Shown here: positions 42,005-54,337 of the stretch, piece after piece
Layout of the letters: every line of letters begins with the position of its first letter
Position numbering within the stretch: the first letter of the stretch is position 1
Source of the DNA: Brachionus plicatilis
Taxonomy: Eukaryota; Rotifera; Eurotatoria; Ploima; Brachionidae
Assembly: GCA_010279815.1 (NCBI GenBank)
Contig: QEOQ01000226.1
Coordinates: 1,080,517-1,144,516 of the forward strand
Direction: 5' to 3'
Length of the DNA stretch: 64,000 bases
The notes under the pieces: model-generated
Database searches by the model: none
The model's input: only the letters and a program-made list of their open reading frames with translations
What the model was told of the DNA's origin: nothing
Position numbers and translations under genes: made by a program

Positions 42005-43495
42005 TTTTTAAAAATTAATAATAATAATAATAATAAGCTACAGCAAGCAGGCTTGCGGAGACGACTCACTACGGAAGCCGTCTTTGGTAGCTGCTGAACA
42101 TTGACCTTAGAGAATAACTGTTGTTTAGATCTCTTTAATACTTGGAGTGTAGACGGCGCTGCTGTCTCGGTGGTCATTAAGGAATCTAGGCCCAGTAGCA
42201 ACGGGGCGCTGGGCCCGATGTCGGCTGGAATACTTCCAAGCGTCGAGACTGTTCTTGAACTGGTTTACAGTCGAGGCACTGATTACTGCCTCAGGTAGGC
42301 TGTTTCACTCTCTGATAACACGATTTGTGAAAAAGTTTTCACGTTGGACGCAGTTGGTAGGTGCTTGGACGGAGAGACGCCTCTTTTGTCCTCTTATACC
42401 CAGGGCTGGTCCGGGTTGGGAAAGCGAGCTGCAATGCGGGGGAGGTCTGACCCAATCTATGCTATTTAAGCTGTTTCTAAACTTAAACATTTGAATCATG
42501 TCTCCTTTGGTCCTGCGTTCGTTCAGAGTGGGCAAACCCAATATGGAAAGGTGATCGCTGTAGCTGATGTTACGGATTCTCGGAACATGTTTTGTTGCTC
42601 TTCTTTGAACTTTCTCGAGAATGTTGCTGTCCTTGGCAGTGTAGGTGCACCAAACCACTGCTGCATACTCCAAATGAAGCCTGACATATGTGCAGTATAG
42701 TGTTTTGAAGGTCGCGTTGGTCAAGAATTTAAACGTTCGTCTTAGCTGTCCAAGGATGGAGATGGCCTTATTAGATTGGGCTTTGATATGTCTGGAGACC
42801 TTGAGATTGCTCGCGAAGGTGACTTTCAGATCTTTTTAATACTAGTTTGATTGAGTACTGACCTAGTCACATTCATGCAGAGGTCTATGTCCGAGGACTT
42901 GTTCTGCCCGGATCTGCTGAATTCCATTACTTTGCATTTTTCAGTATTGAGCAGCATCTGCCAAGTTATGGACCACTCAGTTAGTGCCTCAAGATCCCGT
43001 TGAAGCAATTCCAGGTCGTTAACATTGCGGATGGTTGTAATGAGCTTGCTGTCATTCTTAACGTTGTTAACTATATCAGGCATGTCGTTGCTGCAGATTA
43101 CAAACAAGAGCCGTCCTAGAACACCGCCTTGGGGGACTCCACTAGTAACTTCTCTCCAGCCCGCCACATACGCCTCGCTGCTTCCGACCTGAAAGGAAGT
43201 GGCACACTTTATCAAAAGCTTTGGGAAAATCCAAGAAAACCACCAGCACATTCCAGCAGTTATCGATACCTTCACTGATCCTGTCTACTGTTTCCAGGAG
43301 GTTGGTCATTGTCGATTTGTTCAGGACAAAACCATGCTGCTCATGTGCAATAAGTTTATTGCTGAAGAGGTGTTCCATCATGACGTCTCTTATGATTCGT
43401 TCCATAATCTTACATGTCAGTGCAGTTAGAAAATTAGTAAAATTCGTACTAGATCTTTTTCCACCAATGACCGGGACCAGCTATTGACTAATTGA
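42005..43495 (-). pseudogene. Jockey/CR1-type LINE, 5'-truncated and broken
   Basis: Reverse-transcriptase landmarks on the minus strand: 'LTALTCKIMERIIRDVMM', 'QHGFVLNKSTMTNLLETVDR', motif A 'FLDFPKAFDKV', 'FLSGRKQR', motif B 'SGVPQGGVLGRLLF', 'WQMLLNTEKCKVMEFS', then the thumb 'HLEYAAVVWCTYTAKDSNIL' and the closing 'NSLPEAVISASTVNQFK'. Lesions include loss of the segment between motif A and 'FLSGRKQR', frameshifts near 43150 and 42833, loss of the YADD box (the sequence goes straight from 'DIVNNVK' to 'NDSKL') and a W-to-stop at about 42311. The 3' end is a (TTA)n tail (42017-42035). The block is much GC-richer than its surroundings, so it arrived fairly recently. It makes no active protein. 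Confidence 0.9.
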
Positions 43496-43846
43496 ATTGA
43501 ACTAATTCTTACATTAAACTCACCATTATTTAAATATTTGAAATTTAGATCAAACCACCAACTGTATTGTAAAAATGACCCCTGTCCTGCAGACATGCTG
43601 ACTTCTGGTTAAAATTTTAAAAAAAAATATTTTTGCGTTAAAAAATTTTTAGAAATGAAATATGTAGAATTTTTATTAAAATGTGTTAAACTTTGCATAA
43701 AAATAATAACTTATAGAAAGAAGTAGGATCACAAAAAATTTTTGAGATCGCTAATTTAAGTTTTAGCTATTATGTAAAGTTAAAATAGATTTATGCAAAA
43801 TTGTAAGTCATTTACTGCTAGCCTTTTTAGAAGGTTGTGGTTACGT
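43496..43846. other. Spacer
   Basis: Upstream of the truncated LINE; nothing supported. Confidence 0.3.
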
Positions 43847-44130
43847 TCACCTTTTACATAGGATACATCCTGTATGCATTTCATTATTATAGACCAAGTT
43901 CAGCCAAAAAAATTTTCCAAATTTCTTTTGAAATTTCGGCACAATTGTTTTTTTGTTTTGCTTTCTGAAATTAGTTGGTCCATTAGTGGCATAATTGTGG
44001 TTACTTAATTCTTCTTCTTCATGATCTTTATTTAATTCAATATTTTTATTTCTAGAGAGGATTTTTTTAATTTCAATCATTTTTGTTCGAAACTCAAGAG
44101 AAATCTGATTGAGCACTGAGAATTTGAACA
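43847..44130 (-). CDS. Exon with zinc-finger-like end, partial
   Basis: The frame reads from ATG 44130 ('MFKFSVLNQISLEFRTKM') to '…KFQKKFGKFFWLNLVYNNEMHTGCILCKR', with a good donor (AAAAG/GTGAAC) at about 43850. The pattern K-F-x(n)-W-L…M-x-C-x2-C is that of the TTF/BED-like finger at the N-terminus of hAT-type or KIAA1586-like transposases. No following exon was found, because the LINE region begins shortly downstream. It is either an orphan exon or a truncated transposase. Confidence 0.4.
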
Positions 44131-44155
44131 TGCGATTTGTATTATTTGAAAACAA

Positions 44156-45369
44156 AATATCTAAAAATTGTTATATAGATTTTATATTTGAGTGGTGAAA
44201 TCAGAAAATATTTACTGTCCTTGCCTTGGTAATTTTGAAAATTTAGCAGATTTAATTGATCTTTTTATAAAAAAAAACAAAAAACCAAAACTTTTTTTTT
44301 TGTCTTGTAATAGTTTCAAATTTTTGTTCACTTATATTTCCGTACTTTTATTACCAAAATTAATCTACACAAGACCGAAAGGGAAGCTAATGACCATTCC
44401 AAACATCTCGGGTCTCTCGTCCAACTCAGTCCAAATAAATCCGGACTTAAAATTCGTTAGGCTTTAGAGGCATGCAATAATTTAAATGATTCAGGTTAAG
44501 TTGATTCAGAAATTCAAATTCATTACTTGTATATTCATTCATTCAAACAAAACTAATTTTATTTTTTTACTCAAACAAATTATAAATTATAAAACATTCA
44601 ATTTTTTGTTTTTAAAAGTAAATTATATTAAAAAAAATTAAAAAAATTTAAGCCTTTTAAGTTCCAATAAAAGGGGACATTTTAAAATCTTAAATATGAA
44701 AATAAAATTGGCATAACATTTCAAGTATCTGCCTAGGAAAAAATATATTTTTTTAGTAAAAATTGCTGTTAAATTAATTTTTTTTCTCATTTTTTACATA
44801 GTGTAAATATTAGTGATTGGAAATTTGAATGAATTATAAGTATGACAAAGCTTTCTATAAAAAAAAATCACAAATCATACGAAAGAAATTAAAAAAAAAA
44901 ATTTTTCAAATATAATTTGAAAATTAAAATTAAAAACGCTAAAATAAAGACGATTTCGGATTGATTTTTGTTTAAAGACAATGATTCTGTAATGCATATG
45001 TAACGTCTGCTCTTCTATGACACCTGCTTAATTCTTATTAATAAAAAAATAAATATTTTTTTTAATTTTTCATAATATTTTAAGCAATTATCAATTATTT
45101 CAAGATTGACAATATTTCCGATTAAAACACTGTAATTTATAGTCTAATTGAAATTACAGTCCGATGATCATAGGCAAAGTAAATGTATTTTTCAATTTTC
45201 AATTTGCTATTCTTTGGTTAAACAAGGTTGATTATATTTTTCAATTTTTTATTTCAAATTTTTTGGAACTTTTGAGGTATTGTGAAATTCTAATGCAGAT
45301 CAAACAAAATTTTTTTTTATTTTTCAATGATTTAAAATTAAAGTAAATAAAAAACCATTAAAAAAAATG
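44156..45369. other. Gene-free stretch
   Basis: A 91-codon plus-strand frame (44192-44467) has a coding-like tail 'RPKGKLMTIPNISGLSSN' but no other support. 44640-44740 matches 60920-61010 ('CCTTTTAAGTTCCAATAAAA' against 'CCTTTTAAAGCTCAATAAAA'), another dispersed repeat. Confidence 0.3.
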
Positions 45370-45537
45370 CTGCAACATATTTTTAACCTAAAAAATAATT
45401 TTTATTTTCTTTTTTTTAGCAAATAAAATCAAAAATCAATTTGAATCTTACTTTTATTTTATTTTTTGTCTTTTTTTACATTAGAAAAATTATTTTAGGA
45501 AAAAATGTGCAACAAAGTATATTGCACTATGTTGCAG
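45370..45537. mobile_element. MITE with CTGCAACATA ends
   Basis: CTGCAACATA at the left is mirrored by TATGTTGCAG at the right, 168 bp apart, in A/T-rich filler. Same ends as 17519-17606. Target duplication not clear. Confidence 0.5.
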
Positions 45538-48163
45538 TATTTTTTAAAATATTTTTCATTATTTTAATTTTAATTTATTAAGAAATTAAAAATTTTTGAT
45601 AAACTTATATTTGAATTTCACAATACAGAGCTCTCTGATAAAACTTTTCCTACAAAAAATTCTCGACAATTTGTAAAAATGGATATTTTTTCCACGATTC
45701 TACTTCTTTTTTGTTAGAAATCAATATCAATCCAATTCTTTTATGTTTCTGTCGCTAAAAAGTTTTTCCTCGATTCAAAATGAGCCTTATTAATTCTAAC
45801 ACCTAGAATGATAAAGGTTCCTAGAGACACAAATCAGACATTAGCCGAAGTCATTGATTATTTTGGTGCTAGTGAATATTTTTAGCGATTTATTATTAAT
45901 GCTTTTTAATTGCTAATTTTTAAAATAGTCAAAAGTGTTAACAAAAAAAAATTAAATGTAAAAGAGATTAAAAAAATTGAGTTGTTGTTATTTTAAATTT
46001 TAGCAAAATTTAAAAAAAAATTGTGTTTCAAATGAGCATTGTTGTTATATTTTTGTTATTTTCTTTTTTTTAAAATTTACTAGTGATTTTTGCTCATTCA
46101 TTTAATTAAATAAAAGATCAATTTTTGGCTTTACAAATTCGATTAGACTTTTAGATGATAAATTTAATTAGTTCATTGAAGTGAAATTTTTCAAAATAAT
46201 TTTTTTAGGTTCAACTGTTTGCTAAAATCTTAAAAAAATTTTTTTTGAATATTTGATTTTCTCATTTCACTGTTTACTTTTAATTATTTTTAATTTTGCT
46301 TTAGAAAAAAATATAATTCATTAAATCAATAGCTTAAGGAAAAGAAAACGAATTTTATTTAAATTTTTGGTTCCTTTTTTCTAGTAATGCCACAATTTCG
46401 ATTAATCACCAATTTAAAAATCAAAACTATTCATTTCAATGTCCATTAATTAAAAAAATTTAATTTAATTTTCGCATAATTAAATAAAAAGCTGCAAAAA
46501 GTGGTGCCGAAGTTTTAGAAATTTTAATAATTCTAAAATAATAATATTCATTTTTTCTCAAAGGCAATTAAAAAAAAGCTAATATTTTTCGTTAACCAGA
46601 AATTAAATTCTTAGGCCCGAAAACAGGTAATTATCAATTTAAGAGTATTTATACGATTCAGCAAGAAAAATCTCAATGAACACTCAGCCAAAAAAGCTTT
46701 TAAGAAAGAGCAATTAAGTTTATGGTAAAAAATTGCAGTGCCACTAGGATAAATTATTGGTTTCATGTCATGTTGAATAGAAATTACAATTGTCTCAATT
46801 TTTAAAATAGCAAAAAAATGATTTTAAATTATTGTAAAATGAACAGATGTCTTTTAAATAAAAATTTAAATCATAATAAATTTTCTAAATTTATCGCAAT
46901 ATATTTATTTTTGGAAATAAAATTTTGCGTGATATAAATGGATTGTAGCACTAATTTTGTATTTAGATTTTATCTTAATGTTTTGTTGTTGAAGCGGAGA
47001 AAAAATCGAAAATTTTTACTTTCGAAAAATCCAATGGGTGATTTGAACAATTCGAAAGAGAGAGAGAGAGAGATTATTTTACCTTGACAAATATCGATTT
47101 TTATGCTCTTTAAAATCTTACGGTAATTAGATTTTTTTCATATTAATGTGATTGATAATTAAATTCAAATCGCAATATTGATTTGAAGAGGTACAAAAAA
47201 TAATTTAATTAGGATTGATGCAGGATAATTAAATTCAAAATTCTTAATACTATTGTAAAATTTATGATTTAAGTTTGCTCTAGAGTGATTTATATTTAAA
47301 TGAAAGCATTGTCAGATAGATTGAAACCAATTTTTATAAAATAGTTTTGGGGTACTCCAGGGTTGGTTCGAATGGCTGGAACCTTTTTTCCGCCCTCTTG
47401 CCTGGTTTTTACTGATTTATTTTTGTGAAGAAAAAATTAAAGATTTTCGGTGATCCAAGAGAATTCGACTGGTGATTGAAATTGATGTTTTTTCATAATT
47501 AATGTAGCCTTTTCAAATTTATTTTTGTTGGCTAAATTTTTTTAACTAAAATTTATAGTATGTTTATCCAACCTGTTCACAAAAGAGACAGAACTAATTT
47601 AAAAGTAGCTTTAACTTTAATTTTTTTCGCCCGCATAGTGAATGATTGCATGAAAAATTTGTTTCTTATTGAATATTCTAATAAAATATTTTTAAAAAAA
47701 TAAGTGAATAAACTTTATTTAAATCAAGTTCAATTGATCCGAATGGAAGGTTGGGACTCAACGAATGGCTCGATTAGTTGAGTATGAATTAATGAAACAT
47801 ATTTTTTTCATATAGTGCCATCATCAGGTTTTATAAAGCTTAATTTTGTCAAATTAAATAAATGATAAAGAATTTTTTTTTTTAATTTTTTGGCAGACAG
47901 ATCTAAAAATTTAAAATACTTTACAAAAAAAATTACGATTTGTTTTTTATTTTTCTAACTAATCAAATAAATATTTCAAGGCAACAAAAAAATTAGATAG
48001 CTATAATAAAATATTTGCAGGTTAAGATAAAGAAAGCGCTAAGTAAAATTAAAGACATTGGATTTTTTGATTTTATTTTAATTTATCTTTTGTCTCACAC
48101 AATTGCGTATTATTAATTTTTTTAAGTAGAGAAAAACTTTTTCACTATAGATGATGATGTTCT
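45538..48163. other. Long gene-free stretch
   Basis: It contains isolated open patches that read like coding but cannot be joined into a gene: 45785-45884 ('LTPRMIKVPRDTNQTLAEV'), about 46404-46466 (MPQFRLITNLKIKTIHF, after an AG acceptor) and 46614-46733 ('RFSKKNLNEHSAKKAFKKE'). A (GA)n microsatellite lies at 47057-47075. No inverted repeats stand out. Confidence 0.35.
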
Positions 48164-48196
48164 ATGAGTGCTACCTTTTGAAAAGGTAGCACTCAT
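48164..48196. repeat. Perfect 16-bp hairpin with 1-nt loop
   Basis: ATGAGTGCTACCTTTT and AAAAGGTAGCACTCAT are perfectly complementary around a single G. It lies about 50 bp beyond the stop of the minus-strand exon at 48245-48426, so it could sit in that transcript's 3' UTR. Confidence 0.85.
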
Positions 48197-48244
48197 TCTA
48201 TACAGCCTGAGGTTTACTCCCAATCTATTTAATTAAAAATAAAA

Positions 48245-48426
48245 TTAGAAAAAATTATTTTGTCCCACGAGAGCTTTCAATGCTTTGGCTGGGCGACCAC
48301 CTTTTCTTTCTTTCCCCGATTGAAGCATTTTTGTCAAATGCTGCGCCAACCAACTAGAAGTTCCTGTACGAAGTAATCTGTATTTATGGTCTACTATGGA
48401 GCGACCAGTACTTGACAATTTCTTAG
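48245..48426 (-). CDS. Terminal exon with AT-hook, gene unknown
   Basis: After an acceptor (TTTTTAG at 48428-48427) the frame reads 'KKLSSTGRSIVDHKYRLLR', 'TGTSSWLAQHLTKMLQSG' and 'KERKGGRPAKALKALVGQN', then stops. The composition is clearly coding and the GRPAK core is an AT-hook-like motif. No upstream exons could be found in the next 1.5 kb. It resembles the KKKGRPAK tail of the ORF at 22287-22520, so both may come from one element family. Unrecognised. Confidence 0.45.
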
Positions 48427-49050
48427 CTAAAAATCAAAATTTTTTTAAAGCTAATTGTTCTCAAAGTATATTTTTATCTTTGCTTACTTTATTATGAAAA
48501 AAAATATTTAAGATAAACATGAATATTTTCCTCTATGAACAAAGCTTTTTTTAAAACATACTATTATCAAAAATAAACACAATAAATTTAAATTAATTTT
48601 TTTAGAGAATTTTTATTTTTGAGAAAAAAATAGAGATAATTTAGTGTTAACAAAATAGAGAATTGATGATGATTCTATAATTTTTTCAATTTTTTTAATC
48701 AATAAATAAGTAATTTATTGTTAAGGACATAAAATCTTTAAAAAAAATTGATATTAAAGAAAGTAAATTAGTCATTCTCTGTTGTAATTTTTCTATATCA
48801 TGTAAATTCTCTATTTTTTTTCTCTTTTTTTTACATTTTCTATTTTTGTCTTCTCTAATTATTTTTCTCTATTTTATTTTCTCTCTATTATGATAGTTCA
48901 CCATAAAAAATATCTTAAGCGTATTTTTTCAATTTTTACTGAGAGGTTCATTATTTGATTTTGGTGGCTTTTCTCTCTTTTTGACCTGAACAAGTTATCT
49001 TGCTATTTCCTCTAAATTTAATGATAAAAATTAAAGGTTTATCATTAGAA
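48427..49050. other. Gene-free stretch
   Basis: AT-rich with 'TTCTCTATTTT' repeats at 48770-48900; no feature supported. Confidence 0.3.
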
Positions 49051-49741
49051 ATGCTTTCTTTAAAACCTACCTGTTATGTGACCAACAATGGTCACTTTTT
49101 ATGTGACCAGCGATTATGTGATCAGATAAAGTCATGTAATATAAATTGTGACCAGTATGATAAAAAAGGCTATATTTTTTTATATATATTTTTTTTATAA
49201 TCGAATTGAATTATAGTTTAAATGAAAAAAAATATTAATCTAGTCTAGTCTAGTTTTAATCTAAAATAATTTAATAAAGTTTAGGAGTACCAATTTTTCA
49301 ATAAACAGGATTCTTTTTACCACACAAAATTTTTTTTTAACTTCAATTTCCGTTGCTTCACTGTGAACGACTGATTCTTGTGATTTTAACAGACAATATT
49401 CTGCATTTTTAAATGCAAATAATTTTTGAGAGTTTTTATTAATATTTAAATTTTTCCCTAATTTCAAACAAATTATAAAAAAAATTTCAAGTTTTACATT
49501 TAAAAATAATTTTAAAAATTTAATTTTTTTCTTTTATTTATTAAGATTTAACAAAATATTTGTTGTAATACATGTGATTAGTTATAAATTTTGCTGACCA
49601 GGATATTTTTACTTGTGACCAGATAGAAGAAGTTACAGGACAAATTAAAACTAACTTTGTACGCATTTTGTTCCTCGACTCTTCTTCAACTATTCCAGTG
49701 GGGAAAGGAAAAATCGAGGAAAAGAAATGTACAACTTACAG
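49051..49741 (+). CDS. Possible two-exon fragment with CDQ repeats
   Basis: Exon 1 from ATG 49051 reads 'MLSLKPTCYVTNNGHFLCD', 'QRLCDQIKSCNINCDQ'. A second exon (about 49582-49741) reads 'ADQDIFTCDQIEEVTGQIK', 'TNFVRILFLDSSSTIPVGKG' and ends at a strong donor (ACAG/GTGAGA). Both share the C-D-Q motif, so they probably belong together. One phase-compatible join is 49135 to 49582, but the donor (GTAATA) is not unique. The Cys-rich first exon suggests an extracellular protein. No downstream exon was found and the family is unknown. Confidence 0.35.
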
Positions 49742-50656
49742 GTGAGACCTCAATTTTGAATAACTTAAATAATCAAAAATAATTTATTTTACTTATTTTC
49801 TTAATTAAATACTTTTTACGCATAATATAATGCACAATTGTCAAAGCAAGGTAGAATAAAGCTTTTAAAGAAAAGAAGTTTTACGTTAAATGGAAGATAG
49901 AGATTAAAACATTTACAGTGCTAAGAATATTTGACGATAATTTACAAAAATTAAAGTTATTGTAGACAGAAAGATTAATTTTACGGTAAATTACGCTAGT
50001 TTGCGCAAAATTTCAGATTTTCAAAAATGTCAGAAAAGACTAGATTTTTGCTATATTTTGAAATTTTACATTATAATATAATTTGTCGTAAAATTACTCA
50101 AAAATCATGTGTCATATCACTAGTGTATTTCTTAGTACCAAGACAAGCTCTTTAAAATAAACAGAAGTCTGCCGCAATTATTGTTCAAGCAACCTAATAT
50201 ATTTTTATTATATGAACTAAAAGTAAAATGTTTTAAGAAATCATCGTCACATAGCCCTTATTTACATATTTTTTTGGAGACTAATTGGATTTAAATGGAA
50301 AAAATAAAAATTTAATTGAAATATCTATATTTTTATGTTGCAAAAGCGACAAACTTAAGCTCAAGGTGTAAAAAAAATAGCATTTTATTTGATTTTTTTA
50401 AAAGATGTAATAAAATTATTATTTAATAAGATAAAAATTTTGTGTTCTAATTTAATGTAATAATCGTGATCGTATTTTTTTTTGTTCATAAAATTTACAA
50501 TGAAAATTTTTATCACAAAAAATATGATCTAAAGTTCATAAAATTAAGAAAATTCATTTTTCGAGTAAAATTTGTGATCTATAGATCATCAAATTGACAA
50601 GGCCAATAATTTTAAATTCATTTTTAGCCAAATTGAATAACAAAGCATCAAAAGTT
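49742..50656. other. Gene-free stretch
   Basis: Expected to hold the intron and downstream exons of the CDQ fragment, but none could be read. AT-rich. Confidence 0.3.
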
Positions 50657-50886
50657 GGCATCTTAAAAGATGATGATCTCAAAAAAACTTACAAAAAATT
50701 AGTTGATACATTTAAATATTAAAATCGATTTTTTCAATTTTTTTTTTTATTTTCTATATCTACATTTCATGTAAAGCATGTTACTTTACAATTATTTAGA
50801 TTAAATCAAAGATTAAGTTTAATATCTTATGATTAACTTTTTGAATTGAAATGATATTTTGTATTGATCATCAACTTCAAGATGCC
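50657..50886. mobile_element. MITE related to 35117-35453
   Basis: The ends GGCATCTTAAAAGATG and CATCAACTTCAAGATGCC match the GGCATCTTGAAGTT family. The inner 'GATTAACTTTTTGAATTG' matches 'GATTAACTCTTTGAATTG' of the 35-kb copy. Flanking duplication not recognisable. Confidence 0.65.
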
Positions 50887-52138
50887 GTCTATTCGAAAAA
50901 TTTTTAAAAACTGAAATTTATTAAATTGTAGATTAAAATTTTAGCATAGTGTTATTGATCAGAAAATTTAACTACCAAAACAACTCAAGTAAATTTTCCA
51001 AATCAAGTCTCAAACATTTGGCATCAAAAATCAGATATTCAAATAGACTTAAATTGACTAAAATTTATACTTTTTAAATTTTTAAAAAATTTCATTATAA
51101 TTTTTTTATTTGTTTTATTTTACTTACTGGAACTTGGGCTAACTGACTGAATTTCTAACTAACTAAAGACCAGAAAAATAAAAAATTAAATTGAACATCT
51201 TATTTTTTTTTTATATTCTTCAAGTTGCCAAAAATTAACCAAACATAAAATCAATATAGAAATACTAAAAAAAATGTTTTTAAAAACTTAACAAAATGAT
51301 TTGCGATCAAAATTTTATGCGATTTAAACTCGAAAAATTTATTTTAAAAATCCAAAGAAGTCGTCAATAAAATGATATCTTCGAATTAGTTTAAAAAGTA
51401 AAGTTCTTTTCAATTGAGTTCTTTCCAAATAAGTTATTTGTTTTACTTTATAATAAACTCATTACTTTAAACACAATGTTTTCGAGTAACTTTCATTCAA
51501 TATATGAAAGTAATGTGTAGAAAATTTAATATTTATTTTTCCTGCTTGGGAGCATTTTCGATTAAAAATGCATTGGCAAATAATGTAATTTTAATCAAAA
51601 TTTTGGCAATAGAAAAATAGCTTTTTTGTCAAGTAATTAGAATAGGATTAATTATTTATTTTTATTATTTTATTTTACATTTGGATTCAATTTAAATTCT
51701 TTATTCTCCATTCGTTTAACTAAAAGGAATAATGAATTTTGTATTTTCAAAAATTTTACTACATAAAATGATAATGTAGAGCAAAGGCAGAAATGCGGGT
51801 CCTATTTAAATATTGGCCCACACTTTTTTCAAAGCGAAAATATTCAAATTTTAATATACCATTTAGTTAGAAATACTAATTATATAACGCAATATAAGGT
51901 CAATTTCCACTTAAGTCAAAATTTGTAAAGTTTTTCAACGATTGAATTTAAATTTAAATCTAAATGAATTATTTAAAGGTTAAAAAAAGAATTTCCAATA
52001 TTTTTTTCAAATTTTCAAATAAAAATTTTTTTCCATTTCATTAAAGAGTTCAATTTCAAATATGAAAATGCTTGAAATATTGACTTAAAATTATTTTTTT
52101 ATTTGAAACTGAAAAACTGAAAAATATTTGAAATATCT
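50887..52138. other. Gene-free stretch
   Basis: AT-rich; no gene, RNA or clear repeat supported. Confidence 0.3.
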
Positions 52139-52146
52139 GAAACATG

Positions 52147-52249
52147 CAGAGTTGTTTAAAAGTCCCAAAAAAAAGTCAAAGTCATTAAAAAAAAAGTCCT
52201 AGTCCGGACCTGGACTTGACTTGAGAGTTGTGACTTTTAAACAACTCTG
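52147..52249. mobile_element. 103-bp hAT-type MITE, near-palindromic
   Basis: The ends CAGAGTTGTTTAAAAGTC and GACTTTTAAACAACTCTG are perfect 18-bp inverted repeats. The 8 bp GAAACATG are duplicated exactly on both sides (52139-52146 and 52250-52257). Same family as 56454-56547. Confidence 0.93.
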
Positions 52250-52762
52250 GAAACATGGCACTATTTTAATGTTATTTCAACAGTGGATAAATTTTGTAAT
52301 TCAAACACAAAAAATTAATCCCTATGTCAATATTTTTTTAATCAAAATTTTTTAAATAGATTGCTTAATTTCAGTTATTTATTTTTACTCGTTATTTCGA
52401 GACTAAACTGGGTTTCGTTATATCAGGGATCAACTGTAGATAAGTATTATTAATAAAAAGATAATTTGATCATAATAAATTATTTCGGATTACTCTTTCT
52501 ATTTTGAAAAAAAATATTAAGAGTTTGCTTCAACTAACTTTTTTTCATTAATTAACTTTTAAAGAAAACAAGCAAAAATTCATTGAGTCAGTAGCAGAAA
52601 ATTCTAATTGTATCATCTGATGAAATAAAAAACTGATGATCTTTAATTTTAATTTCTTAGGTACTCTTAATGAATTTTTTTTAGGCAAAAAATTGGTTCC
52701 AAACTCTTATCTAGCTCTTCTTGTAAATTACAAACATAAAAATTTATATGTGGGTAAACTTT
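52250..52762. other. Spacer with pogo/Tigger-type end
   Basis: 52405-52440 reads 'GTTTCGTTATATCAGGGATC' then 'AACTGTA', resembling one terminal repeat of a Tigger-like element ending at a TA. The partner end was not found. Confidence 0.35.
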
Positions 52763-53017
52763 GGCATTGTGAAATTTGTTAAAAAGCTACCAGCACAAAA
52801 ATGAAAAAATTTTTTAACTATTTTTCTATATGTCAAAAACTTATTGTGACAATTTTTGTTTTACCGACTGCGCAAGTCTACAAAAGCTGCGCAAATTGAT
52901 TGCATTTTATTTTTAATACTTTTAAAAAGGGTAATTTTGCAGAACAAGTTTTTGACATTTAGAACAAAAGTTAAAATATTTTTGTACTGAAAGTTTTATA
53001 TGAAATTTCACAATGCC
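52763..53017. mobile_element. MITE, GGCATTGTGAA type
   Basis: GGCATTGTGAAATTTG at the left is mirrored by GAAATTTCACAATGCC at the right, 255 bp apart. Inside, 'TTTGACAT' and 'ATGTCAAAA' also pair. Same terminal motif as 1416-1749. Confidence 0.75.
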
Positions 53018-54337
53018 GAAGACTTAAAACAATTAATCATTTGGCAAATTTAGGTTTCAGATCAAATTATAAGATCGAAACAATAATTGAAAATTTCAAA
53101 ACTTAATTAATCTAATGATTTTGGTTTTTTTTTAAAAATAAACACTTAACATTACTGGACATGTTTTGTCTAATAATGGTTCAATATCAGATTAACATCG
53201 AAATGATTGACCATTAAATTTTTTTGTATTTAAAAGTTTTAATTAAAATATTTAAATTGAATGAGAAAGCAAATTTCAAAAAAAAATTTTCCGTTTAAAA
53301 AAAAACGAAAATTGTTAAATGTTTTATCATCTATGAAAAAATGAGAAATAAGTTCGAATGAATTAGCAAAGCTTTGGTCCTATTTACAAGACCTATAGAT
53401 GCTAAAACTTAAATTTTTGAAAAATGAATCACTTTTTACTTCATTAAATTTTTGATCTAAAAGCAAATTATGACTTTGCAAAATGTATTGCTAATTTAAT
53501 TTAATATAATTGAGTTGAATGATAATGAAGGGAAAAAATTATTATAAACTCAAGTGCTAGAATGAAAAGTTTTTTAATTTCCTTTTTAAATAACAAATAA
53601 ACATTGACTTTTTCAATAGCTAAAAAATAAAAAAAATGTATCTTTTGTGAGAAATAGAATGCTATTTGAGGATGAATAAATTTTGATTTTGTAAAAAAAA
53701 ACACAGAAACTCGAAATTAATTTACTGAAATTTCAAAAATTTATTCAGAGTGAACTGAGAACCTTGATTGATAAATTCAATTAAGAGTCAAAATGAATAT
53801 GAAGCTTTTTGGAATATTTAATCAGGAAGCTATGAAATAAATTAGGAGCCCAAATGCTTATAGTAAAGTTTTTTCAGAGCAACATTGAAGAAAAACATTT
53901 GGAGTTTCAATTTTTTTAAAATCTTTTAGTTCATTAAACTTTAATGAATCATGCAATGATTTGAATAATTCATGATGAATTTTTGATTAAATTCGGGAGA
54001 CCGGATTTTGCCGATCCAAAACTCAATGAAAAACATTTAATATCGACTTTTTTGGCAAAAATTTAATAAACTCTTTAAATAATTGAAATAAATTTTTTTT
54101 AGTTGTTGTTCAGCAAACGACATCAAGTATGCTAAAATTAAAAAATTTTGTTTAAAAAAACAAAAATAACATTAGCAAATGACATATTTTCAAATAAAAA
54201 AAAATATGAAAAACTTTTTTATCGATTTTTTATTTTTCCTTTGTTAGTTAGTTATTTAAGAGAAGGGAAATTTTTTTTTATTTAAATTTTCTTTTAAATT
54301 GTTTAGATTAAACAGCAAATAAAATAGGCTTAAAACA
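53018..54337. other. Gene-free stretch
   Basis: AT-rich. The open frame at 53501-53704 is composed of Phe/Lys/Ile-type codons and is not supported as a gene. Confidence 0.3.

Noticed and set aside
44192..44467. 91-codon plus frame with a coding-like tail
   Set aside because: The first two thirds are low-complexity and there is no homologue or splice context; left as a note only.
46404..46466. MPQFRLITNL frame resembling the start of MIF/tautomerase proteins
   Set aside because: It stops after 20 codons and lacks the rest of the domain; the N-terminal similarity is too short to mean anything.
47057..47075. (GA)n tract
   Set aside because: Ordinary microsatellite.
47345..47410. 'GGTTGGTTCGAATGGCTGGAACC'-like patch as a tRNA or SINE B box
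   Set aside because: No A box at the right distance and no cloverleaf can be folded.
53501..53704. 67-codon minus frame
   Set aside because: Phe/Ile/Lys low-complexity expected in A/T-rich DNA; same for 60824-61072, 45164-45346 and 49261-49467.
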